Shown here: piece by piece, positions 55,041 through 64,000 of the stretch | Numbering within the stretch: position 1 is the stretch's first letter | Layout: each line of letters starts with the position of its first letter | From: Ascaphus truei | Lineage: Eukaryota > Chordata > Amphibia > Anura > Ascaphidae | Assembly (NCBI GenBank): GCA_036426205.1 | Contig: CM071568.1 | Coordinates: 232,039,727-232,103,726 of the forward strand | Reading direction: 5' to 3' | DNA: 64,000 nt | Translations under genes and position numbers: made by a program | The notes under the pieces: generated by a model | Told to the model about the DNA's origin: nothing | Seen by the model: the letters and a program-made list of their open reading frames with translations, nothing else | The model's database searches: none

Positions 55041-55300
55041 AAGGAGTGCTCAGTGAGTAAGACATTGACTGGCACGAGTTTGAAGCAAGGGAACGTGGTT
55101 CAATTCCCATTGTCTTCTCCTATGTGACCTTGGGCAAGTCACTTTATCTCCCTGTGCCACAGGCCCAAAACATAGATTGTAAGCTCCCAGGGCGAGGACG
55201 CTGTGCCTGCAAAATTGTTCTCTGTAAAGGCGCTATGTAAAACACAACACTATACAAGAAACATGCTTTTTTTATTATTATATTATAAAGTTGGTACCCG
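55041..55300 (+). mobile_element. MIR-like SINE, duplicate copy
   Basis: This is the counterpart of the SINE at 46807-47058 with additional single-base gaps (GGAGTGCTCAG, CACAGGCCCAAAAC). The box B GGTTCAATTCC is kept. Confidence 0.8.
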
Positions 55301-55590
55301 TGCTGGCAATGGAAGAAGATAAATGCATTCAAAATGTTATAGGTAACCTTCTCCTTTGCCCTCTCTCTTCCTCTCCCAATCTTTCTCATCTCTCCTTCCT
55401 CAGTTAATCCCAATTTTGCAGAGTAGTCTCGTGCTGTCCCGTTATATATTCCGAAAAATACAAACTAAAGTATTTTCATCATACTGTAGATTTCCCTTTT
55501 CAAGCTTTGAAGCCTACAGATTGCAATCTTTGTTACACCACATACAATTCCTTACAGTAGTTGGACAAAACGTTAGAACATGGATCCTAC

Positions 55591-55707
55591 CTTGAATGCC
55601 GACTCTAACCGCAACAATCCTTAAAAGCTACACAAAGCATTGATGCAATCTGTGTGTATCAAAATCTAGTACTTTGGCCTTAAAGTCTATGTAGTCTTGT
55701 TCAATTC
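55591..55707 (-). pseudogene. Damaged copy of dynein exon 2
   Basis: It corresponds to 47369-47485. It has one base lost in CTCTAACCGC, two bases gained in CTGTGTGTATC, one lost in TTCAATTCC, and the acceptor CAG reads CGG because a T is missing at the exon edge. Net length is unchanged, but the middle is out of frame. Confidence 0.88.
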
Positions 55708-56369
55708 CGCAAAAGAGAATTTGATCATTAATAACAAAAGGCATGTTATAATAATACTTACAAGAATACTGTATCAATACATTGTTATTGTAGAGGTAAA
55801 ACTAATTAAGTGCATTTTGGCAAATACGCACTAAATGTACTCCTGACTTGGCTTTTCCTTGATATTTCTATTGAAAAACTCATTAAAGAGCCCATAATCT
55901 TCAGAACTTGTCATATCAAATTCTTCTTTTTCAAATACAGACATTGTTCCTGTCAAAAATAAAATGTAATCGCCTTTTACACACGTACTCCAAAGAACTA
56001 GTTAATGACTTTTATACACTCTATAACCTCTATAAATAATAGGTTATATTTTATTATTTTTAGGAAAGGCTGCACACTCAGTGTTAAGTTACTACAGAGG
56101 GTGTCTGTGCTAGATAGAAAAAATATCCAATTGAAGAAAAGACACAGAGTGGTCTAATTATACGCACCAGGGTTCTACAGCAACCCTACAGTTCACTCTC
56201 TGCAGGTGAAAAAGCCTCCCCTTGCTCTGCACACCCCCATCTAGCCCTACCTTCCCCAGCCTCTTTGGCTGGCCTGCAGGGCTCTCCTGCCACCGGCCAT
56301 GTGTCTAGCAGGCCCCAGGTTAACCCACATGTCCCAGGCCCCTTATACCCCCTCCCAGGGGCCCCTTAC

Positions 56370-57000
56370 TTACCCCCACAAGTTGTGGTGGTGTGTTTGT
56401 ATTTTTGTTTTTGGGAGGGGGGGGCTTATGTGTGTGCTGTTGTGTGTGTGTATTTGGGAGAAAATGCTTATTGTTTGTGGTATTTGGGGAGGGGGCTTGT
56501 TGTGTGTGTGTGATGGGGGGGCTTAGTTTGTGTGTGGTATTTGACGAGGGGGGCTTTATTGTCTGTGTATTTGGGGAGGGGGCATTTTGGGTGGGGGGGT
56601 GTGTATTTGGGGAGGTGGCCTTATGGGGGTGTGTGGGTGTGTGTGTGTGGTGTGTGTTGTGTGTGTCGTGTGTGTATTTTCGGGAGGGGGCTTAGTGTGT
56701 TGTTTTGTGTATTGGAGGAGGAGGTGATTATGAGTTTAGGGAGGGGGATAAATACATGGCGGGGAACAGGGTGAGAAGGCATGGTAAAAGTGGGTGTGTA
56801 AGAGAGAGGTGGGGAAGGAAGGGTGACTGGGGAGAGTAAGGAGGGGTGAGACGGAGGTGTGTAGAAGAGGGGGAGTGTAAGAGAAACAGGGGGGTGATGG
56901 ATGGGTTCTCGCAAGGCCACAGGTGGGGCAACGGTGGAAACTTTAGTCCTGGGCCCCGAGAAAGCTGTCATCTGCCCGAAGGGCGCTATAATAAATGTTG
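56370..57000 (+). repeat. G-rich minisatellite repeat, duplicate copy
   Basis: It matches 48140-48785 with many homopolymer and GT-tract length changes, for example the long (GT)n tract is broken into GTGTGTGGTGTGTGTTGTG. Confidence 0.8.
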
Positions 57001-57913
57001 TAATAAGAAGTACAAATTATTTTGCAGTCTAGAAATTAGTACTATAATAGTACTGTAATACCTTGAATGACTTGCGTTAAGGGAAACAACAGCTTGAATA
57101 TATGTTAACATTATAAGATATTTTTCTAAAGTAACTGAATGTTCCCAATACTAGATTAAAATGCTGTAACCTGTTTTTTAATGGACTGTGTTCAATAGGA
57201 TGATCTTTTAACTTTAGTCAATGAATGGGCTTTAAACATCTTCAATGGACAACCGTCAATTCAAGCAGTAACACCAGCAACTAAATGGTTATTATATCAA
57301 GAGTGGGGATGCTGGACGTATAAAAGGCGTGGTTTCATTTTTGGAGGACCACAGTTGCTATTATATTAAATAAACAATATTAATTCAGCAGGTTTGTTCC
57401 TTTAGCACTGTCTGGTAAATATGGCCAAACTCACTACTGCACAACAAAAAGGACTAGATAAGGCATGCCTGTTGAAACCTGCTATAAAGCTATGTTTATT
57501 TGATTTGGTTAGCATTCTTTAGTTTTCAGATTTGTTCTATCGGTAGAAGGAAAAACGACAACTGGCTTGCCTCTCATGTAGTAACATAAAGACATGTCAC
57601 AATATATACAGTATTACAATGACTACAAATCCAGTTGCAACAGTAAGAATATTACATTTACAATTGATTTAACAAGTTGATACCTGTGAGTGAGACAGAA
57701 AAGAAATAATGTGTATTGGTCAAGATGCACCTTTTGGGAGCTGTGGTACATACCACGCAATTCATTTGAGGTCTGGAATTTTGCATTAACGAACTTAACA
57801 GGATTTTGCTCGGTACAAAAAATGACATAAACCCTGCGCCATGGGTGACATGAACCCTGGCCATAGGTGCATGAACCCTTGCCATAGGTGACATAAAACC
57901 TTGCCATAGGTGA

Positions 57914-59255
57914 CTGTGGACGGATGGGGAGGATTTGAACTGGGATTAAAGGGGTTTCAGCCCAATTGGCCACCCTCTACCCTCACCTGGGAAGCAAAGG
58001 TTAACTGGACTGAGGTCCAGTAATGTGTCTTTAACCCGCTTCAATATCCAAATGCTTATTCCCCTGTGTAACTGTATTGTGTTATCCTAGTATTTGCCAC
58101 CCCACATATACTAGGTGTTGCTGCGGGAGGGAAAGGGTTAATGTTAAAACAGTGATTCTAGCCCTTTGTTTAAATTACCCTCAAAGATGCCTGCCTACTA
58201 AATGCAAATGTCAGGAGAGCGACCAAATGGTTAGGAAGCTGGAGTGGGTTGTGAGCGTTATAACTCACACTTACAAACGCCTGATTCAGGAGGTTGGGCA
58301 GTGAGTGTGAAATCTAACCAACACAGTGACAAATGTCACTACCCAGGGGTCCCTGCTTCAAAGAGATTGATTGATTGGGGCCAGGGTGGGGGTTTACCCA
58401 AGGAGAGTATCAAAGGAGTGACCTTATTTTAAATATAAGAATATTATGAGATGTCCTCAGGCTGAACATGCAGAGTTACATATGGTATTCGTGGGACGCG
58501 AGCCACAAATAATGATTCTAAACACTTGAATCTAACATATACTAAGAGCCAGATATTAATATCTCTCTTAATTTTAGTATTACACTTAATATTTAGTCTC
58601 TTGGGAGCGTCATGCGTGACGGAATGTATTAATATGTCTTTGCGTGCCAGTAAGTATTTTCTGAACTGAAGTTATGAAGTTATTTACGTGTATATGGAAT
58701 TTTGATTCTGATTTTCTGGAATACTGCAGACTCCACTGTTATGTTAATAGGCAGGAAAACATCTTGCCAGGATTTACAAAGCCAGTGGATCAAAGGCTAA
58801 TTGCCTAATTGTTTATGCTGGGCCCCGGAACTGACTAGTTTTATTGTGATACTTCACACTAAACATGGAAGCCCAAATCTAAGCTTCAAAGACTTTTTCT
58901 AGACTTTCGTCATCATAGGGTTAAGAGATTGAGTTGACAAGGTATTTAAGTCAGAGTCAACCCTTACTCAAATGTCTCATGCCAGAGGGGTCCTTCATTG
59001 CTTCATGACCTGCCTGTCTTGCGGTGATGTCAACTGAATTCTTGGAAGAAATGGCCCACCTGTATCTGATGGCCTTCTTGTCCTAAACTTTAGGAGTGGT
59101 CCATAGCTGGCCTGTTATTTGTATATGTTTGTGTGTCACCTTCGTATCAGGAAAAATTATATTTTACTCATATCTAAGTCTCGTCCCAGTTTAACACCAG
59201 TTATATATATTTTTTGGTGTATTATAATAGCCTGTCCAAAGCTCCCGTCACAGGA
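57914..59255 (+). mobile_element. Solo LTR, duplicate copy
   Basis: It corresponds to 49708-51046. It begins TGTGGACGGATGGGGAGG (extra bases) and ends CTCCCGTCACA. The flanking GTGAC is reduced on the right side (CAGGACATAAAGG). Confidence 0.75.
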
Positions 59256-59412
59256 CATAAAGGAGGATATAATCCACACACGGTTTCTCCAATATCCAAA
59301 ACATTACACATTTAAATTCTGGGTGTGTGGACATGAAAACGAACATAACTGGACAAGATTTAGAGGGGCCCAGTGTCTATGTAAGTGCTATGCATGTGCT
59401 ATATATATGTTA

Positions 59413-61158
59413 CTAGCTGAATACCCGGTGCGTTGCCGCGGCGTGGAAGCAGGGGGCATGAGTGAAAGGTTGGGGTGGGGGGAGGTGGAGTGGAAGGGTG
59501 GGGGGGGAGGGGCGTCAAAGGGCGGGGGGGGGCCCAAGGGGCATCGAAGGGTGGGGAGGACAAAGGGCGGGGGCAAAGGTGCATCGAGGGGCGGGGGGGC
59601 AAAGGGCAAGGGAGGGGCGGGGGGGCAAAGGGCAAGGGACGGCAGGACGGGCAGGGGGGCAAGGGCAGGGATGGACGGAGGGGCCAAGGGCAGGAGGGCA
59701 TCTGGGGGCAAAGGGCAGGAGGGGCGGGGGGGCACAAGGGCAGTGGAGTGGGGCAGGGAGTTGCATGGAGGGGCAAGGGGAGGGTTTGCAGGGAGGGCGG
59801 GTTGGGGGGATGGTCAGGGATGGGAGGGAGGGCAGTGCAAAGGTTAGGGAGGGCAAAGGTAGGGGAGGGGAGTGGTGGGGCAAAGGGCAGGGAGGGACAA
59901 AGGGCAAAGGCTGGGGGGGCAGGCAGTTGGAGGGTGCAGGGACAAAGGGCAGGTGGAGGGTGGCAGGGACAAAGGCAGGGGCAGGGCAGGGGGAGGGAGG
60001 GGCAAAGGGCAAAGGGCATTGGGAGGGAGGGCAGGGGGCAAAGGGCAGGGGGAGGGAGGGCAGGGGGCAAAGGGCAGGGGTCAAAGGGCAGGGGAAGGAG
60101 GGCAGGGGGAGGAGGCACGGGGCAAAATGGGCGGGGGGGCAGCAAGGGCAGGGGGGGGCAGGGGAAAGGCAAGGGGCAAAGGGCTGGGGGGGCAGGGAGG
60201 AGGGGCAGGTGAGAGTGGCAGGGACAAGGGCGGGGGAGGGAGGCCAGGGGCAAAGGCCAGGGGGAGGAGGGCAGGGGGCAAAGGGCACGGGGGGAGGGCA
60301 GGGTGGCAAATGGGCAGGGGGGGCAGAGGGCAGGTGGGCAGGGGGTAGGGGGGCAGGGAGGGCAAGGGGGGGGCAAGGGCGGGGCCAAGGGCAGGGGGAG
60401 TCAGGGAGGTGTTTAATAACCCATTCCCCTGCGTTACTCACCTTGCACAGGCGCTGCTCCTCTTCCTACCTAGGGTTACCGGCCGCCCTCCTCCTCCACC
60501 TCGGGCTCCTCCGCGGTAGGCTGAGACGCTCCGGTGAGGAGTTGCTGTGTCCTCTCGCGGGAGAGGCGGAGAGAGCCGGAGGAGAGGCGAGACAGCCGGA
60601 GGATGAGAGCCTCTTGGACGGTGGAGCGGCCTGTGTGAAGGGAAAGCCGCAGAGAGCGTGCTCTGTGTGTGTGTGGGGGGTGATAAGCAGGGGCGGGGGG
60701 AGCGGGTAGGGGGTGAGCGGGGGTGAGGTGCGGGGGGGAGAGGGGTGTGCGACGGGGCGGGCGGGGGGTGGGTGGAGAAGTGAGGGTGAGGCGGTGTGAG
60801 CGGGTGGGGGGTGAGGGAGAGCACCGGGTGAGGGAGTGGCCTATGGGTGGTGAGAGCCGTGGGGAGCGCTCTCGGGGATGGTCAGCTGGGGGAGCGGCCT
60901 ATGTGAGGGGAGAGCCGCAGAGAGCGTGGGGGAGGGGGGTGGGGGGTGGTGTGTGTGTGTGTGTGTCTCCGTCTCTCCTTTGGCCCGTCACTCCGCCTCA
61001 GGCCAATGAGAGGTGTGCGGGGGCGGGCGGGCCAAGGGAGCAATCTCATTGGCCTGGCCCAAGGTCCAATGGGATAGCCGCTAGGGACACAGGGAGTTAC
61101 ACAGGGAGACACATACAGACACAGAAACATATGACGCTTTCAGAAATATATAGTAAGA
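59413..61158 (-). mobile_element. Helitron, complete in length
   Basis: On the minus strand it begins TCTTACTATATATTTCTG at 61158 and ends with the GCAACGC-type hairpin and TTCAGCTAG at 59413. Host A precedes it (plus T at 61159) and host T follows (plus A at 59412). The part above 60680 is unique and clean (CCAATGAGAGG and CATTGG-like boxes near 61000-61075, (GT)n near 60952). The part below is in the indel-ridden block and contains the same minisatellite as 51240-52150. No RepHel protein was found. Confidence 0.8.
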
Positions 61159-62142
61159 TGTGTCTCAAACAGGTTTTTAAATGCAAAATTGGTTCACAGA
61201 ATTCTTTTTTTAATTTGTGTGTGTGTACTAATCGGCACTAGCAGTGTCAAACATGTGGGGTGGGGGGGTTCATTTCTTTGGTGCACACATTTTGACAACA
61301 CTAATTATTAATGATATGTACTAAAAATAATGTTTCTTTGAACCAAATAAAAAGGGAGAAAGTGCCTCAAAACTATCTGCCAAGTTCAACTTGGCGTAAG
61401 TCGTAAAAAGTCTGCAACTAATGTTAGCACCAAATTAAGTTGCTATCTATCAACTCAAATTATTTTTTTGACACAGCGATAATGTTACCAAAATGGATTA
61501 TTTTCACAGTTTGGCTATTAGAAATAATATTGCACTAATAATGTACAGTATATTTACCAAAACAAGTTATAAATAATGTTTTAATCTGAATGGTATCAAC
61601 CAGATATTCAACATGACGCAACGCGTCAAAAATAATTTACAACAACAAATGCATACTTTATGAAAGTGTGAATTATTTGAGAGCACTGAAAATTGATCTA
61701 AAATATAATATTAGTACACAGGCCCCAGAGTTTTACTGAATTCTGCATTTAAGAACTTCTTAAATTGTTTGCACTATGAATGTGCAATTTCACAGTTTTG
61801 CACTAATGCAAATAATACAGGTGCAATTTCAATGTTCAACAACATCTACCTTGAATGATAGTTGAATTAAGGTGTCACAACCTGCACAATATCTATATAA
61901 AAAAAATGATCTAACAGTACAATCTGGAGCTAAGTAGCGCCCAGTGAGTGGGGCAGGTTTAGAGTTGTTCTCCGCTCAAAGCCCTGGTGCAAAAATGATG
62001 GTTTCGGATTAAAATCTGGTTTTGTACTTGGTGCTATTTAGGAATATATTTAGGGTTCTTAAGAAACAAGACTTTTATTGCAAAACGTTTAGTTTTATGG
62101 ACAGGTTAAAAATTGCACATGCGTAGTGCTAAATATTTAAGG
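61159..62142. other. Intronic stretch, nothing recognised
   Basis: AT-rich sequence of the intron between exons 1 and 2. The sequence GACGCAACGCGTC (61616-61628) looks like the Penelope-associated ACGCGT box but lacks the other ribozyme elements. Confidence 0.4.
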
Positions 62143-62393
62143 AGAAGGAGTGGATCAGTGAGTAACGACCCTGACTGGCACTGAGCTTGAAGTAGGGGAA
62201 CCTGGTTCAATTCCTGGTGTTGGCTCCTTGGGCAAGTCACTTTAGCAAGTCACTTTATCTCCCTGTGCCTCAGGTACCAAAAACATAGATTGTAAGCTCC
62301 ACGGGGCAGGGACCTGTGCCTGCAAAATGTCTCTGAAAAGCTCTATGTAAAACTAGAAGCGCTATACAGTACAAGAACATATTATTATATTAT
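62143..62393 (+). mobile_element. MIR-like SINE, third copy
   Basis: The same family as 46807: GGAGTGGATCAGTGAGTAAC head, GGTTCAATTCC box B, CCTTGGGCAAGTCACTTT core with an internal 17-base tandem duplication (GCAAGTCACTTTA repeated at about 62231-62260), and ACATAGATTGTAAGCTCCAC tail ending in ATTATTATATT. It lies outside the 8.2-kb duplication. Confidence 0.88.
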
Positions 62394-63838
62394 TTAAGAA
62401 GTTATAAAGTCATAAAAGCACAAAATATGGCTAAGCATGCCTCTTTTTAGCTTCCAAACTTCCTCTAAACATAAATTAGCCAGTGTTGCATTTTATACTG
62501 TAGCTGGCACAATCAAGCCTACAGTATGTTAAGCACAAAACCAGCACTCAACAGACAGCCCTTTTGAGTAGGCCCAATTTGAGTAGGCTTGTGAAATGAA
62601 TAGTAGTGTGTTAAGTATTTTCTAGTATTTCTGTACCCCTGTACCCCTGTACCATGGAATGTTTTTTGTCATACTTCTACCCGCCATATTTTAATGTGTG
62701 TCTGGTCTGTAAACTACTCTCATACTGTATGCATAATGCAGAACAAGTATCCAAGCTCTGACTGACTATTCCTGGCTGCTCTAGTTCTTCTAGTACTGCA
62801 TGTGGCAAGCTCCAATTATCTCATCACAAACAGTATAGCTACTGCAGCTCTATGAAAAGGCCCTTAAATGTTTATACCAGAACAAATCAGACCCAAGAGT
62901 TTTCTCACATCAGACGATTACTATTTGAATATAATGTACTTTGCCTGAAACTTTGACACTGGAGTGAATGATTCATTTTCTCCCAGGCATTCCAGATTGC
63001 AGGTTGTGACAACCAGTGCTTTGCCTTGAGTGGCATTACCTACATTACATTTCCAATTAACGCTTCATCAGCTACTATTACATTCCTAATCCCCATTTTA
63101 GACATTGTGTTTTTTATTAGAAGCACTCCACTAAGGATTAACCTGAAGGACAGAACATCTTTGGATGCAGTAGAGAAATAAGAAGACTTTTGCAATTAAA
63201 CGGTAAAAAGTTCAACAAGAAGTATAACGCAACAACATTAAGAAATGTGTACTATACTAAATATTGCAAGGAAATTAAAGGTTTATTGATTTTGCTATAG
63301 AGGTTAATACAAACAGGATATAGAATTAAAGGAAATGTAGTTAACACCCTACACACAAAATACATATGTTGCTAGGTTCCATGGTTTCTTACTTTTTTAC
63401 TTGAAATCCCCAAGTTATGTTTAAATACCAGAGACACACTAGTTAGATATTACTTCTAGTTATTGAATATTATATTACTAATTTAAGTACTCATTATTTG
63501 CTTAGTCTGTTGCAGGCAGTTTGTCTTGTTGTAATATATATATATATATATATATATATAGAACAACATTACCATTCTCACGTCCGGTAAAGGAAGACTG
63601 CACTCAGATCAGTAAAGGCAAAAAAAGTCTATATTAGGCATCGGTACAAAATGAACAGGCCTATTTTAGTCAAGGATCCTGAACATTTTCTTGTTACAAG
63701 CTGTCTCATTGCTTGCCCTATTGTTACAGAGGAAAGTCTAAAAACATGCCATGCTTTTACTGACAGTACATTGAGATTAGGGTTGTACAAAACAAATATT
63801 AATGGTGGGGAGAAGAATGAAAAATATGAGCATCATAC
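62394..63838. other. Intronic stretch, nothing recognised
   Basis: AT-rich sequence. A (TA)n microsatellite lies at about 63534-63560. An open frame at 63651-63851 on the plus strand overlaps exon 1 antisense and has no recognisable domain. Confidence 0.4.
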
Positions 63839-64000
63839 CATATTGGCATAATCTGTTGGATCTTGTGTGCTTTCTTTAAACACTTTGCAGGTTTCAATAA
63901 ACATTTCATGCAGATAAAATATCTGCTCATTTAAGGCTTTTCCCTTATTTCCACCAAACTTCAATTTTTCCAATTTTTCAAATTCCACCATGGTTACAAA
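63839..64000 (-). CDS. DNAH11: Dynein heavy chain exon 1 of the visible series (partial)
   Basis: The 54 codons visible here (1-54 of the series) continue beyond the window end; no acceptor AG lies before 64000 in frame. It encodes VEFEKLEKLKFGGNKGKALN, EQIFYLHEMFIETCKVFKES and TQDPTDYANM. The family pattern is ...I...EFGG..G..L...V.....EF......F....YD..D. in the DHC_N1 tail. The donor is ATG followed by GTATGA. The intron after it is about 16 kb as assembled, or about 8 kb if the second copy of the duplicated block is spurious. Its ATG is internal and not the gene's start. Confidence 0.93.

Larger units (their letters stand above)
52399..60680 (+). repeat. 8.2-kb direct duplication, copy 2 (indel-ridden)
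   Basis: It is collinear with 44162-52398 from the Penelope-like arm to the Helitron body. Differences are dominated by one- or two-base insertions and deletions every few tens of bases, many in homopolymers and dinucleotide repeats. Exons, SINE, solo LTR and non-functional spacer are affected alike. One short patch (about 57530-57575) is scrambled relative to copy 1 (49315-49365). The pattern fits uncorrected long-read sequence more than evolutionary decay. Confidence 0.9.
4040..64000 (-). other. DNAH11: Partial gene span: axonemal dynein heavy chain, beta type (probably DNAH11)
   Basis: Fifteen exons on the minus strand join with matching intron phases into 887 codons with no stop. The product is the N-terminal tail and the beginning of the linker of an outer-arm dynein heavy chain, the microtubule motor of motile cilia. 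Family knowledge places it in the DNAH9/11/17 (beta) clade. DNAH11 is preferred because of the segments [10 protein letters not shown] and [13 protein letters not shown], which I associate with that paralogue; an alignment would settle it. The first exons (5' side) lie beyond 64000, and the AAA motor exons lie below position 1. Introns range from 81 bp to about 16 kb, and the large ones are filled with transposons. Confidence 0.85.

Noticed and set aside
59119..60709. A 415-codon plus-strand frame and antisense frames of over 300 codons
   Set aside because: They arise in the duplicated copy of the same minisatellite; no domain, and the reading frame depends on indel noise.
61616..61628. Another ribozyme box at GACGCAACGCGTC
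   Set aside because: It lacks GAAA, the CTGATGA box and any Penelope-like context; it is only a short palindrome.
4040..64000. Assignment to DNAH5/DNAH8 (gamma type)
   Set aside because: The [13 protein letters not shown] and FEPLK.TI blocks and the LPE.W..TKK join are beta-type (DNAH9/11/17).

Overview
The window looks like vertebrate nuclear DNA, most likely from an amphibian with large introns. There is no operon structure; single-copy coding sequence appears only as short exons with splice signals, and the rest is dominated by transposable elements: Penelope-like retroelements, a Gmr1-type Ty3/gypsy element, Helitrons, hAT and pogo MITEs, a MIR-like SINE and many foldbacks. The species assignment is inference from this repeat content.

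One host gene crosses the window on the minus strand, so its 5' side lies at high coordinates. Fifteen exons (63839-64000 down to 4040-4123) join in phase into 887 codons without a stop. They encode the tail and the start of the linker of an outer-arm beta-type axonemal dynein heavy chain of the DNAH9/11/17 clade, with DNAH11 the best match from family knowledge. The gene continues past both window edges. Two introns use GC-AG splice sites.

Layout from low to high coordinates: 1-4039 is intron with a palindrome and a foldback-rich repeat. Exons 15 to 12 lie at 4.0, 7.1, 12.7 and 12.9 kb, with a Helitron at 9.86-11.26 kb. A Gmr1-like retrotransposon (14841-21673, integrase upstream of reverse transcriptase, SCAN-like gag) carries a nested LTR that itself carries a Penelope-type ribozyme fragment. 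Exon 11 is at 22.6 kb, followed by a Penelope-like copy and a second foldback-rich repeat in the opposite orientation. Exons 10 to 5 lie between 27.4 and 41.3 kb, with a decayed Penelope-like element at 35.0-37.3 kb. A Penelope-like element with 1.2-kb inverted arms occupies 42.08-44.98 kb.

Exons 4, 3 and 2 (45.6-47.5 kb) lie inside an 8.2-kb block (44162-52398) that is repeated directly next to itself (52399-60680). The second copy is full of single-base insertions and deletions that break all three exons. I read it as most probably an unpolished long-read or haplotype assembly artefact, although a real tandem duplication is not excluded. The distal part (59413-61158) is a Helitron, and exon 1 of this series runs off the window end.
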